Positions 18,261 to 27,350 of a DNA stretch of 64,000 nt are shown in pieces. The position numbers and the translations under genes were made by a program. Source of the stretch: Acetobacterium paludosum (GTDB lineage Bacteria; Bacillota; Clostridia; Eubacteriales; Eubacteriaceae); NCBI RefSeq assembly GCF_008086595.1, contig NZ_RXYA01000001.1, positions 248,001-312,000 on the forward strand, written 5' to 3'. The notes below the pieces were generated by a model. The model saw only the letters and a program-made list of their open reading frames with translations. It ran no database searches and had not been told where the DNA came from. The stretch's first letter is position 1. Each line of letters starts with the position of its first letter.

Positions 18261-18967
18261 GAATTCAGAAATTTATGGCACAGTGTGGCGTTGCTTCCCG
18301 AAGAAAATCAGAGGAATTAATTCAGCAGGGATTGGTACAGGTCAACGGAAAAGTGATTAAAGAACCAGGATTTTCAGTTGATCCGGAGCAGGATGAAATT
18401 ATTGTTAAAGAAAATAAATTAACGGTAGCTGCTAAAATATATGTTATGGTCAATAAACCAAAAGGGGTTTTATCAACATCCGAAGATACCCATGGGCGTC
18501 AGCGGGTATTGGATTTGGTGCCAATTAAAGAGCGGCTTTACACGGTGGGCAGATTGGATATGGACACGGAAGGTTTGCTGTTACTGACGAATGACGGTGA
18601 TTTGACATTCTATTTAACCCATCCCAAGCATGAGTTTGCTAAAACTTATGTTGGTCTGGTCAGGGGATGTCCACAAAAAACGAGGCTGGAAGAATTTAGG
18701 CAGGGAATGGACATTGAAGATTATCATACCGCGCCGGCGTCAATAAAGATTCTAAAGCAGAATAAAGATACAACATTATTGGAAATGAAGATACATGAAG
18801 GTAAAAAACGCCAGATCAGAAAAATGTGTGCAGCAATGGGGCATCCGATTATTGAGCTTAAACGTGTTGCAATGGGGAAAATAACATTGGGTGATTTAAA
18901 ACCCGGTGATTGGCGTTTTTTAAAAAAAGACGAAATTACTTATTTAAAAGGAGATATAAAAATATGA
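18257..18967 (+). CDS. rluB: 23S rRNA pseudouridine synthase RluB-type
   Basis: This 236-residue RsuA/RluB-family enzyme has an N-terminal S4 RNA-binding domain (MRIQKFMAQCGVASRRKSEELI) and the catalytic motif GRLDMDTEGLLLLTNDGD (about 96-113), whose first aspartate is the nucleophile. EGKKRQIRKMC near 178 completes the family signature. Following scpAB with a four-base overlap is the standard Firmicute arrangement. RluB is the usual assignment there, though RsuA-type specificity cannot be excluded. Confidence 0.9.
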   Translation: MRIQKFMAQCGVASRRKSEELIQQGLVQVNGKVIKEPGFSVDPEQDEIIVKENKLTVAAKIYVMVNKPKGVLSTSEDTHGRQRVLDLVPIKERLYTVGRLDMDTEGLLLLTNDGDLTFYLTHPKHEFAKTYVGLVRGCPQKTRLEEFRQGMDIEDYHTAPASIKILKQNKDTTLLEMKIHEGKKRQIRKMCAAMGHPIIELKRVAMGKITLGDLKPGDWRFLKKDEITYLKGDIKI

Positions 18968-19362
18968 TAAAAATAGGATTCCCAAGAGATTTCAGTCAAT
19001 TAAAAGTGCTTTTTCCGGAAAAAGAAAAAGAGCGAGATTTGTATATTGCTGCTGAGGATACGGAAACATCTAAACTACTTGGAGCTATTCGCTTTTTCTA
19101 CAAAGGAAATCAGGTGGACATTTTTGAAATGAAGATGCTTTATCAAGATGAACAATATATGGCGGTATTTGATGGTATGGTCAGAACACTGCTGGCTAAA
19201 ATGGCTGAAGAAGGATGCACGACCGTTGTCATTCATGAGCTAAAAGGACAAACTGAAAAATATTTTATGGATCACGGATTTATGATAGAATCAGGGACCT
19301 ATGTTCACAAGAGTTACCCCGGTGAATTTTTTAAACCCTGCCCCGGCTGCAGCGGAAAATAG
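18964..19362 (+). CDS. Hypothetical protein, GNAT-acetyltransferase-like
   Basis: I start this 132-residue protein at the ATG overlapping the rluB stop (ATGA), behind AAAGGAGATATAAAA. The order of strands and helices, with LLGAIRFFY, a central helix with MVRTLLAKMAEEG and YFMDHGFMIESGTYVHKSY near the end, resembles a GNAT acetyltransferase fold. The acetyl-CoA loop (Q/RxxGxG/A) is not visible, so catalysis is doubtful. It ends with FKPCPGCSGK, whose CPGC pair could bind metal or act in redox. Function unknown. Confidence 0.75.
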   Translation: MIKIGFPRDFSQLKVLFPEKEKERDLYIAAEDTETSKLLGAIRFFYKGNQVDIFEMKMLYQDEQYMAVFDGMVRTLLAKMAEEGCTTVVIHELKGQTEKYFMDHGFMIESGTYVHKSYPGEFFKPCPGCSGK

Positions 19363-19419
19363 ATGCCTAAGGGTCACATCAAAAGAAACAGCACATAAAG
19401 CATTAAAATGAGGTAAAAA

Positions 19420-20355
19420 ATGAAAGAAATTCCATATGTAAAAGAAAGTAAAGATATATTTTCAACGATCAAACAGCTTTATCCGAATTTGAGTAAAAGT
19501 CATAAGCTGATCGCCGATTTTATGTTTAGTCATTATGAACGGGTTTCTGAAATGTCAGCCAGTAAGGTGGCAAAAGGTGTTGAGGTGAGTGAAGCAACAG
19601 TGGTTCGCTTTTCTATAGCTCTTGGATTTGAAGGTTATCCGGAATTTCGAAGGGCATTAAAAAATGAATTAAACAGCAAACTTACAACCATTGAACGGAT
19701 TAATATGACCCTTAGAAATGAAGAGAAGGATAAGGCCCTTCAGGAAACTGTTCATAATGTATTAAAAGCAGACATTGAAAATATTAATTCGACTTTTGAA
19801 GAATTTGATTATGAAAACTTTAAGTCATGCATTGATTTAATTTTGGAAGCACGAAAAGTCATTATAATCGGTTTTAGAACGACATCGCTGTTAACTGAAC
19901 ATCTGGGGTATTATCTCAACCTTATTTTAGATAATGTAAAGGTAGTAAACTACGGCGTTTCGGATATATACGAAGATTTAATCCGTCTGAATGAAAAAGA
20001 TGTGGTCATTGCCATCAGTTTTCCAAGATACGCTCAGAAGACCTATGAAGCGGTCGAATTCCTTAAGGACAAGGGCATTAAAATCATTGCGATTTCAGAT
20101 AATGAAAATGCACCGATTAATGAATTCACGGAGTATCGGCTGATTGCTAAAAGCAATGTTTATTCTTTTGTGGATTCTTTGGTTGCGCCGCTGTCTTTAA
20201 TTAATGCATTGGTTATTTCGGTAGGGTTAAGAAATATTGGAAAAACAAAAGAGACATTCAATGCCCTTGAAGAAATATGGAGAGATCATTACATCTACAC
20301 AGGAGATGAAGTGGAAAAAGAGTTCATGAAAGGACACGAAGACGACGATGAGTAA
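19420..20355 (+). CDS. MurR/RpiR family transcriptional regulator
   Basis: The 311-residue protein has the N-terminal RpiR helix-turn-helix (about 25-75, with ASKVAKGVEVSEATVVRFS) and a C-terminal SIS sugar-phosphate-binding domain (about 128-260, IIIGFRTTSLL and VVIAISFPRYAQKT). Such regulators respond to phosphosugars or amino-sugar phosphates. No sugar catabolic gene is adjacent. The next gene is a flavoprotein overlapping by eight bases, so the target pathway cannot be inferred. Confidence 0.9.
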   Translation: MKEIPYVKESKDIFSTIKQLYPNLSKSHKLIADFMFSHYERVSEMSASKVAKGVEVSEATVVRFSIALGFEGYPEFRRALKNELNSKLTTIERINMTLRNEEKDKALQETVHNVLKADIENINSTFEEFDYENFKSCIDLILEARKVIIIGFRTTSLLTEHLGYYLNLILDNVKVVNYGVSDIYEDLIRLNEKDVVIAISFPRYAQKTYEAVEFLKDKGIKIIAISDNENAPINEFTEYRLIAKSNVYSFVDSLVAPLSLINALVISVGLRNIGKTKETFNALEEIWRDHYIYTGDEVEKEFMKGHEDDDE

Positions 20356-21583
20356 GATAGCAATAATTGGAGGCGGCCCGGGAGGGATGATGGCGGCAGT
20401 AGCTGCCGGAGACAAGGGACACCGTGTAGATTTATATGAAAGCAACGAAAAGCTAGGAAAAAAGCTCTATATCACAGGAAAAGGCCGGTGCAATCTGACC
20501 AATGCCATCGATATTGGTGATTATTTTGACAGCATTGTTCATAATCATCGCTTTTTATACAGCGCTCTTTATTCTTTCACCAATGAAGATTTTATGGCAT
20601 TTATGGAAAAAAATGGCGTTCCTTTGAAAATTGAGCGTGGCGACCGAGTATTCCCGGTTTCGGATAAATCAAGTGATGTCATTTCTGGTTTCAAAACAGC
20701 TTTAAACAAAAATAAATGCAACATATGTTTAAATAAAAAAGTAACTAATCTTTTAATTGAAGACGGTGTCTTAAAGGGGCTTGTTTTGGATGATGGTAAA
20801 ATAGGCTATTACGACGCGGTGATATTAGCCACAGGAGGAAAAAGCTATCCTTCCACGGGATCTGATGGCAATTTTTTTAAAGTTTTAAAAGCATGCGGAC
20901 ATCAGATCCGTTCACTGGCACCGGCCCTGGTTCCTGTCAATACGAAAGAAAACTGGCCTCGGGAGCTTCAAGGTCTATCACTGAAAAATGTGGTATTAAC
21001 ACTATCTAAAAAGACTCCCAAGGGACAAAAAAAAATAAAATCCATCCTCGGAGAAATGCTGTTTACTCATTTTGGAATTTCCGGTCCATTGGTGCTGTCG
21101 TTAAGCTCGTATATATCGGGAGACCCAAAAGACTATGTCCTGACCCTGGATTTAAAACCAGGGCTTAGCATCGAACAGATGGAAAATCGTATCCAGAGAG
21201 ATTTTATAAAGTATCAAAATAAGGATTTTGGGAATGCTTTAGGCGATTTGCTTCCTTCTAAAATGATTCCGGTTATGGTTGACCTTTCGGGAATTGATAC
21301 AAGTCTTAAGGTTAATCAGATTACCAAAGAGCAGCGGAAAAAACTGGTTCAGTGCTTTAAACAACTTAACATTTCGATTGCCGATCTTCGTGATTTCACA
21401 GAAGCGATTATTACTTCAGGCGGGGTTGATGTGAAAGAGGTGGATCCGGGAACGATGGAATCAAAAATGATTAAAAATCTCTATTTTGCCGGAGAAATGC
21501 TGGATGTAGATGCCTTAACCGGTGGATATAATATACAGATTGCTGTTTCCACAGGGTGGTTGGCCGGAAACTCGGTTGTCTAA
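20348..21583 (+). CDS. HI0933/BaiN family NAD(P)/FAD flavoprotein
   Basis: The 411-residue protein has the dinucleotide loop IGGGPGGMMAAVAAG at the N terminus, the family signature KLYITGKGRCNLTNA (about 40-54), ATGGKSYPSTGSDG (about 160-173) and the C-terminal GEMLDVDALTGGYNIQIAVSTGWLAG. These define the HI0933/YhiN group, whose member BaiN reduces bile-acid intermediates. Most members have no proven substrate. It overlaps the RpiR regulator by eight bases and precedes cmk. Confidence 0.88.
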   Translation: MSKIAIIGGGPGGMMAAVAAGDKGHRVDLYESNEKLGKKLYITGKGRCNLTNAIDIGDYFDSIVHNHRFLYSALYSFTNEDFMAFMEKNGVPLKIERGDRVFPVSDKSSDVISGFKTALNKNKCNICLNKKVTNLLIEDGVLKGLVLDDGKIGYYDAVILATGGKSYPSTGSDGNFFKVLKACGHQIRSLAPALVPVNTKENWPRELQGLSLKNVVLTLSKKTPKGQKKIKSILGEMLFTHFGISGPLVLSLSSYISGDPKDYVLTLDLKPGLSIEQMENRIQRDFIKYQNKDFGNALGDLLPSKMIPVMVDLSGIDTSLKVNQITKEQRKKLVQCFKQLNISIADLRDFTEAIITSGGVDVKEVDPGTMESKMIKNLYFAGEMLDVDALTGGYNIQIAVSTGWLAGNSVV

Positions 21584-21610
21584 AGAAGGGTTTGAATGAG
21601 GGAGAATAAA

Positions 21611-22261
21611 ATGCAAATAGCTATTGATGGTCCGGCAGGAGCAGGAAAAAGCACGATCGCCAAAAAATTGGCGGCGGTCTACGGAATGACTTATCTCGAT
21701 ACCGGTGCGATGTATCGCTGCATTGCCCATTGTGTTTTAAATCAAGGCGATAATTTTGATGATACAGATGATATTATTCGGCTTGCAAAAGAGGCTGAGA
21801 TCAGTTTCGAAGGCGATCGGGTTTTCTGTAACAATAAAGAAGTAACTAAAGAAATACGGACACCATTGGTTTCCCGACATACTTCAGATGTTGCCCGCAT
21901 TAAGGAAGTGCGGGAATTGTTGGTGATTCAACAGAGAAAATTTGCCAAAGACCATTCAGTTGTCATGGATGGCCGGGATATTGGATCGGTTGTCTTACCG
22001 GAAGCAGATTTCAAATTTTTTTTGGATGCTGATGTTCTGGAACGTGCCAGACGACGAAAAAAAGAGTTGGAAGAAAGAGGCATCGTCAAGAATCTGGAAA
22101 ATTTAAAAAATGAAATTCAGCAACGGGATGATAATGATCGGAACCGAACAGAGGGTCCATTGGTAAAAGTAAAAGATGCCATTGTGATTGATACTACCGG
22201 CAAAAGCATCAAAGAGGTGTGCGATATTATGAGAAGTTACATTGATGGAGTCAAAGCATGA
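21611..22261 (+). CDS. cmk: Cytidylate kinase
   Basis: The 216-residue P-loop kinase phosphorylates CMP and dCMP. It has IDGPAGAGKSTIAKKLA at the N terminus, YLDTGAMYR and MDGRDIGSVVLPEADFKFFL. I prefer ATG 21611 (GAGGGAG six bases upstream, and MQIAIDGP matches the usual start) over the ATG 15 bases earlier. It overlaps plsC by four bases. The cmk-plsC-ispH/S1 order is typical of Clostridia. Confidence 0.94.
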   Translation: MQIAIDGPAGAGKSTIAKKLAAVYGMTYLDTGAMYRCIAHCVLNQGDNFDDTDDIIRLAKEAEISFEGDRVFCNNKEVTKEIRTPLVSRHTSDVARIKEVRELLVIQQRKFAKDHSVVMDGRDIGSVVLPEADFKFFLDADVLERARRRKKELEERGIVKNLENLKNEIQQRDDNDRNRTEGPLVKVKDAIVIDTTGKSIKEVCDIMRSYIDGVKA

Positions 22262-22833
22262 TTTATAAAATTAGCCGGGGTTTTGCGTATTTCCTTAGTG
22301 TGATTTTGTATCGAATCAACATTATCGGCAAAGAGAACATTCCTAAAACCGGAGGCGCATTGATTTGTCCCAATCATATCAGTAATATTGATCCAGTTGT
22401 GATTGCATTTGCTACATCAAGGGCGGTTCATTATATGGCTAAGGTGGAACTTTTCAAGAATCGCATTCTAAATTGGTTCTTTCGTAAGGTGAATGCTTTT
22501 CCTGTGAATCGAGAAAAAGTGGGAATTGACACCATTAAAACTTCTCTAAAAATATTAAAAGACCAGGAGATTCTAGGAATATTTCCGGAAGGAACACGGG
22601 TGAAAGAGGGTGCGCGGATAAAGCCTGCGGCGGGATTTGTGGTATTTGCCATTAAGACCAAAACCCCCATCATTCCAGTAAGAATCCGAGGAGAATATGG
22701 CTTTCGCAAAAAGGTTGATGTTATTATCGGAGAACCTATTTATCTTGAAGAATATTATGGAAAAAAATTATCGGAAGAAGAAAATGAGAAATTGGCAGAA
22801 GAAGTTATGGATAAGATCTATAGTTTAGAATAA
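22258..22833 (+). CDS. plsC: 1-acyl-sn-glycerol-3-phosphate acyltransferase
   Basis: The 191-residue membrane-associated enzyme acylates lysophosphatidic acid to phosphatidic acid. The catalytic NHISNID (NHx4D, about 38-44) and the glycerol-phosphate-binding FPEGTR (about 110-115) are intact, with VNAFPVNRE between them. A hydrophobic N terminus is the only membrane-associated stretch. It overlaps cmk by four bases and is followed 13 bases later by ispH-S1. Confidence 0.92.
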   Translation: MIYKISRGFAYFLSVILYRINIIGKENIPKTGGALICPNHISNIDPVVIAFATSRAVHYMAKVELFKNRILNWFFRKVNAFPVNREKVGIDTIKTSLKILKDQEILGIFPEGTRVKEGARIKPAAGFVVFAIKTKTPIIPVRIRGEYGFRKKVDVIIGEPIYLEEYYGKKLSEEENEKLAEEVMDKIYSLE

Positions 22834-22846
22834 TTCAGAGGACGAT

Positions 22847-25135
22847 ATGGAAATTATTGTTGCAGAAAAAGCAGGTTATTGTTTTGGAATCGAGAATGCC
22901 ATGAAAATGGTAAAAGATACAATGCATTCTGGTCAGGACAAGATTTACTCGTTAGGACCAATCAGCCATAATCCCCAGGAAACACAGAGACTGACGGATC
23001 AGGGGATTATGATCATAAATGACGAAGATGTTGAAAAAATTAATTCTGGATGTGTTATTTTACGTTCTCATGGGGTAGGAAAGAAAATAATAAAAGTTCT
23101 TGAAGAAAAAGGAATCCCGATCATCAATGCCACCTGCCCTTATGTCAGAGCGGTACAAAAAAAAGTTGAAACCTATTATGAAGCGGGCTATAAAATTGTG
23201 ATTGTTGGAAATAGAGATCATCCCGAGGTGATCGGTGCAAATGGTTGGTGCAATGATGAAGCATTAATAATTAATGATATAAAACATTTGGAAAATATTG
23301 AAGTTTATGATAGAATATGTATCGTGGCTCAGACCACCATTATTGAGTCCAGATTTAATAAAATCTGTGATGAAATTAGGTCAAGAGTCAATGAAGTCGT
23401 TATATTTAATACTATTTGCAGTGCCACAGCTGAAAGACAAGCGGCAGCGGCAAAAACTGCAAAAGAAGTAGAATATATGGTCGTAGTTGGAGGATATCAC
23501 AGTTCTAATACGCAGAAACTTGTTGATATTTGTAAATCCTGTTGCGAAAATACTTGTCACATAGAAACCATCCGGGACTTAGATTTCGCTGAAGTAATGA
23601 AGTACCAAAAAATCGGTATTACGGCAGGAGCATCGACACCGGATTGGATCGTTAAGGAGGTACTGGAAGGTATGGAAGAGCAAAACAAAATTGCTGAGGA
23701 AAACGTGGTCGAAGTAGTGACGACCGAAGAACAGCCAACTGTTGCTGTTGAGGAAGTGGTTGAAGAAAAGGCCGCAGAAACCATTGAAAAGGACGAATAT
23801 GATGATGCGAATTTTGATTTCGCAGCTGAAATTGAAGAATCATTAAAAACAATTCGTCGAGGCGCTGAAATCGAAGGTGAAGTTATTCATGTCGACGATG
23901 ATGAGGTGATCTTAAATATTGGTTACAAAGCAGATGGTATTATCAAAAAGAATGATTTCACATGGAAAAGCGATGAGGTATTATCTGATCTTGCACAAAT
24001 GGGAGATAAGATTTGGTGTATCGTTACTGATTTAAATGAAGGTTCAGGAAATGTGAAACTTTCAAAAATCAAATATGATAATCGCCTGGTGCAAAAACAG
24101 TTAAGTGATGCCTTTGATAATAAAACAATTTTAGAAGGAACGGTAAAAGATATTTCTGGAAATGGATTAATTATCGATATTGGATTTACTGATATTTATA
24201 TGCCGGCTTCTCAATATCATGTTCGTTATGTTAAGGATTTGAATACTCTTATTGGCGAAAAAGTAAAAGGTATTATCATTGACTATAACCCAAAACGTCG
24301 TCGTGCGATTCTTTCACAAAAAATTATTCTTGAAAAAGATATGAAAGAACGAAGAGAACAACTTAAAGAAACGAAGGAAAAACGTTTTGCCGAATTAAAC
24401 GTTGATGATATCGTAAAAGGTGTGGTTAAAACCATCACTAATTTTGGAATTTTTGTTGATCTTGAAGGTATCGACGGTTTTGTCCATCGTTCTGACTTGA
24501 CTTGGGAAAAAATAAATGAACCTAAAGATATTATTGAAAAAGGTCAGGAAATTGAAGCCAAAGTCATTGCTAAAAATGAAGAAGACAAAAAAATAAAATT
24601 GAGTGTAAAAGCTTTATTGGATCGTCCTTGGGATGATTTTATTGCTAAATATCATGTCGATGATGAAGTCGAAGTTACGATTACCAATATTTTAGATTTC
24701 GGTGCATTTGCTGAAGTTATTCCTGGTGTGGAAGGATTAATTCATGTTTCCGAAATCAGCTATAACCGAGTAGAATCCGTTGCTTCAGTCTTAGCAACTG
24801 GAGATGTTTTAACCGTTAAAATCATCGGAATTAATGCTGAAAAAGAAAAAATCAGCTTAAGTAAAAAAGCAATGGAAGAAGCACCAGCTCGTCCAGCAGC
24901 TTCACAAAGAAGCAGTAGCACTAGTACAAGCAGTACTAGCAACAACACCGGCAGCAGAGAAAGAAGCAGCAGTTACGGCGGCAGCGGTGGCGGAAATCGC
25001 CGACCACAAAGCCATAACAGCAATAACAATCGAAATAAAACTGTTTATGAAGAAACTGCAAATGTTACCCTTGGGGATGCTTTTGGCGATATGTTCAGCG
25101 GCCTTTTCGATGATGACGAAAAAACAGAAGAATAA
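22847..25135 (+). CDS. ispH: IspH (HMBPP reductase) fused to ribosomal protein S1-like domains
   Basis: The 762-residue bifunctional protein starts with a complete IspH (1-280): Fe-S cysteines C12, C97 and C191, histidines H41, H75 and H125, and the STPDW motif at 263-267. IspH reduces HMBPP to IPP and DMAPP in the MEP pathway. An acidic linker (281-335) leads to four S1 RNA-binding domains (about 340-407, 426-492, 517-586, 604-673). A low-complexity Ser/Asn/Gly/Arg tail (685-730) and an acidic end follow. The IspH-S1 fusion is a known Clostridial form; the tail is less usual. A terminator follows. Confidence 0.95.
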   Translation: MEIIVAEKAGYCFGIENAMKMVKDTMHSGQDKIYSLGPISHNPQETQRLTDQGIMIINDEDVEKINSGCVILRSHGVGKKIIKVLEEKGIPIINATCPYVRAVQKKVETYYEAGYKIVIVGNRDHPEVIGANGWCNDEALIINDIKHLENIEVYDRICIVAQTTIIESRFNKICDEIRSRVNEVVIFNTICSATAERQAAAAKTAKEVEYMVVVGGYHSSNTQKLVDICKSCCENTCHIETIRDLDFAEVMKYQKIGITAGASTPDWIVKEVLEGMEEQNKIAEENVVEVVTTEEQPTVAVEEVVEEKAAETIEKDEYDDANFDFAAEIEESLKTIRRGAEIEGEVIHVDDDEVILNIGYKADGIIKKNDFTWKSDEVLSDLAQMGDKIWCIVTDLNEGSGNVKLSKIKYDNRLVQKQLSDAFDNKTILEGTVKDISGNGLIIDIGFTDIYMPASQYHVRYVKDLNTLIGEKVKGIIIDYNPKRRRAILSQKIILEKDMKERREQLKETKEKRFAELNVDDIVKGVVKTITNFGIFVDLEGIDGFVHRSDLTWEKINEPKDIIEKGQEIEAKVIAKNEEDKKIKLSVKALLDRPWDDFIAKYHVDDEVEVTITNILDFGAFAEVIPGVEGLIHVSEISYNRVESVASVLATGDVLTVKIIGINAEKEKISLSKKAMEEAPARPAASQRSSSTSTSSTSNNTGSRERSSSYGGSGGGNRRPQSHNSNNNRNKTVYEETANVTLGDAFGDMFSGLFDDDEKTEE

Positions 25136-25150
25136 AAAATTGTAATTTGA

Positions 25151-25194
25151 AAAGGTTCGTCTTTGGTGTTTGTCCAAAGACGGACCTTTTTTTA
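25151..25194 (+). terminator. Strong intrinsic terminator after ispH-S1
   Basis: AAAGGTTCGTCTTTGG pairs with CCAAAGACGGACCTTT (one mismatch) around a seven-base loop, followed by a T run. It closes the cmk-plsC-ispH transcript. Confidence 0.9.
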
Positions 25195-25225
25195 GGTTCT
25201 TAAGAAAAAAAAATTCAAAAAGTTA

Positions 25226-25253
25226 TTGAAAAATATTTTTAAAGTGCTATAAT
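25226..25253 (+). promoter_or_regulatory. iscR operon promoter
   Basis: TTGAAA (25226-25231), a 16-base spacer and extended -10 TGCTATAAT (TATAAT 25248-25253). The start point near 25260 gives a short leader. Confidence 0.75.
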
Positions 25254-25276
25254 AGTCATTAAATCCAGGTGGAATA

Positions 25277-25292
25277 CTCGGAAATAATCGAG
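25277..25292. promoter_or_regulatory. Inverted repeat in the iscR leader, candidate IscR site
   Basis: CTCG-N8-CGAG sits between the start point and the ribosome binding site. It could be an operator for the encoded Rrf2 repressor, but the arms are only four bases and do not clearly match a published IscR box. Confidence 0.3.
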
Positions 25293-25305
25293 GGGGGTTC
25301 ATCAC

Positions 25306-25713
25306 TTGAGACTTTCAACAAAAGGAAGATATGGTGTGCTTGCTATGGTTGAGTTGGCGCTTCAATATGGAAAGGGGCCGCTTTCAATTAAGGAAATTGC
25401 TGAAAGACAAAATTTTTCAGATTCCTATATGGAACAACTTTTTTCGGCATTGAAAATGGCTGGACTTGTTAAAAGTTTAAGAGGTGCTCATGGCGGGTAT
25501 GTACTGGCCAGAGATCCTAATGATATTACCGTTGGTGAAATCATTAGAGCACTTGAAGGCCCAATTGAATTGGCGGATTGTGTTAACGGAGAGGAAGGCT
25601 TTACTTGTATAAAATCACCGGAATGCGTGACAAAAAGCCTTTGGAAAGACATTAATGACAGCATCAGCAATATAATTGACAATCGATCATTACAGGATTT
25701 ATTGACTAAATAA
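25306..25713 (+). CDS. iscR: Rrf2 family Fe-S regulator, IscR type
   Basis: The 135-residue winged-helix regulator begins MRLSTKGRYGVLAMVELA. Its HTH is followed by LRGAHGGYVLARDP, and three cysteines (C92, C101, C107) are placed as in Fe-S-binding IscR. With a cluster bound, such proteins repress the isc operon. The start is TTG at 25306, behind GAGGGGGG. It heads iscR-iscS-iscU, so feedback control of Fe-S assembly is expected. Confidence 0.92.
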   Translation: MRLSTKGRYGVLAMVELALQYGKGPLSIKEIAERQNFSDSYMEQLFSALKMAGLVKSLRGAHGGYVLARDPNDITVGEIIRALEGPIELADCVNGEEGFTCIKSPECVTKSLWKDINDSISNIIDNRSLQDLLTK

Positions 25714-25734
25714 ATCATATGAAAGAGGTATAGA

Positions 25735-26943
25735 ATGAAACGAATATATTTGGATCATGCAGCAACAACACCGGTTGATCCGGAAGTTGTAGAAGTAATG
25801 ATCCCCTATTTAACAGAAACTTTTGGAAATCCTTCATCGATATACGCTGAAGGACGAGCAGCAAAAAAAAGCATTGAAAAAGCACGCCAGCAAATTGCGA
25901 CGGCCATTAATGCCGATTCACGGGAAATTTATTTCACTGCCAGTGGGTCGGAAGCCGATAATTGGGCTATAAAAGGCATAGCGATGAAGAATAAGGCAAA
26001 AGGGAAGCACATTATCACCTCACAGATTGAGCATCATGCAGTTCTTCATAGCTGCGAATATCTGGAAAAACAGGGATTTGAAGTAACCTACCTGCCAGTT
26101 GACGAAGTTGGCCTGATTTCCCTGGAAGATTTAAAGAATGCTATTCGTGATGATACGATTTTAGTATCTATCATGTTTGCGAACAACGAAATTGGAACCA
26201 TTGAACCGATTAAAGAAATTGGAAAAATTGTTAAAGAAAAGGGAATTGTTTTTCATACCGATGCGGTTCAGGCCTTGGGAAATATTCCGGTTGATGTAAA
26301 GGATTTAAATGTTGATTTGCTCTCTCTCTCGGCTCATAAAATATATGGACCAAAAGGAATTGGCGTCCTTTATATTAAAAAAGGACTGCCCATTGATAAT
26401 TTAATCCATGGTGGTGCGCAAGAGCGAAAAAAACGAGCAGGAACAGAAAATACTGCTGAAATTATGGCTTTTGGAAAAGCAGCAGAGATCGCAAGTGAAC
26501 ATCTAGAAGAAAACATGACACATATGAAAACCCTGAGAGATCAGCTGATCGAAGGCGTGTTAGGAAAAATTCCACTGGCTCGTCTAAATGGACATCCGGA
26601 AAAACGACTTCCCGGGAATGCGAATTTCTGTTTTGCTTATATTGAAGGTGAATCTATTTTATTGAGTCTTGATGTTATTGGAATTGCCGGATCCAGTGGC
26701 TCAGCTTGTACATCAGGTTCATTAGATCCATCACATGTGCTTTTGGCGATTGGATTACCAGCAGGCGTTGCCCATGGATCGCTAAGACTCACCATTGGGA
26801 AAAGTACTACCCCGGAAGATATCGATTATGTAGTGAACAATCTTGTTGAGATTATTCAACGATTAAGGGATATGTCCCCCATTGATGCGGATCATCCCAT
26901 TGATGCCGCTGTTTTTGATAAAGCAGATCATCACCATCATTAA
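25735..26943 (+). CDS. iscS: Cysteine desulfurase (IscS/NifS)
   Basis: The 402-residue PLP enzyme converts cysteine to alanine and passes persulfide to IscU. The LDHAATTPVDPEV start, the PLP lysine in SLSAHKIYGPKG (about 202-213) and the active-site loop GSSGSACTSGSLDPSHVL (about 321-338) with its catalytic cysteine are all present. The protein ends in DKADHHHH, a natural histidine cluster that might bind metal. It lies 21 bases after iscR and 20 before iscU. Confidence 0.95.
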   Translation: MKRIYLDHAATTPVDPEVVEVMIPYLTETFGNPSSIYAEGRAAKKSIEKARQQIATAINADSREIYFTASGSEADNWAIKGIAMKNKAKGKHIITSQIEHHAVLHSCEYLEKQGFEVTYLPVDEVGLISLEDLKNAIRDDTILVSIMFANNEIGTIEPIKEIGKIVKEKGIVFHTDAVQALGNIPVDVKDLNVDLLSLSAHKIYGPKGIGVLYIKKGLPIDNLIHGGAQERKKRAGTENTAEIMAFGKAAEIASEHLEENMTHMKTLRDQLIEGVLGKIPLARLNGHPEKRLPGNANFCFAYIEGESILLSLDVIGIAGSSGSACTSGSLDPSHVLLAIGLPAGVAHGSLRLTIGKSTTPEDIDYVVNNLVEIIQRLRDMSPIDADHPIDAAVFDKADHHHH

Positions 26944-26963
26944 TTTCTAAAGGAGAATAAAAA

Positions 26964-27338
26964 ATGGAATATACAGATGTAGTAATGGAAAACTTTACGT
27001 GCCCTAAACATGTGGGTGAAATTGAAGATGCAAACGGCGTAGGTCAGGTTGGCAGCCCCGCCTGTGGGGACATTATGAAGATCTTTCTAAAGATCAATGA
27101 TAATGGTATCATTGAAAATGCTTCATTTAAAACATTTGGCTGCGGCGCAGCAGTTGCCAGCAGTAGTATGGCAACCGATATGATTATTGGAAAAAGTATC
27201 GAGGAAGCTGGAAAGTTGAAAAACTCAGATGTTGTCGATGCATTAGGGGGACTGCCGGATGTGAAAATTCACTGTTCAGTATTGGCAGCTGAAGCGATAC
27301 AGGCCGCCATCCAGGATTATAAAAATAAAAAAGCATAA
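26964..27338 (+). CDS. iscU: Iron-sulfur cluster scaffold IscU/NifU-like
   Basis: The 124-residue scaffold assembles [2Fe-2S]/[4Fe-4S] clusters using sulfur from IscS. The three cluster cysteines are in GSPACGD (about C34), KTFGCGAA (about C59) and KIHCSVLA (about C102), each in the family context. AAAGGAG precedes the ATG. It ends the isc operon and a terminator follows directly. Confidence 0.95.
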   Translation: MEYTDVVMENFTCPKHVGEIEDANGVGQVGSPACGDIMKIFLKINDNGIIENASFKTFGCGAAVASSSMATDMIIGKSIEEAGKLKNSDVVDALGGLPDVKIHCSVLAAEAIQAAIQDYKNKKA

Positions 27339-27350
27339 GCTCGGGTAAAT

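Noticed and set aside
24880-25030. Repetitive AGCAGT-type DNA suggesting a repeat array
   Set aside because: It is in frame within ispH-S1 and encodes the Ser/Asn/Gly tail; there are no regular spacers, so it is not CRISPR.
26914-26943. His tag suggesting vector contamination
   Set aside because: Only four histidines, continuous with a native-looking C terminus and followed directly by the native iscU leader.
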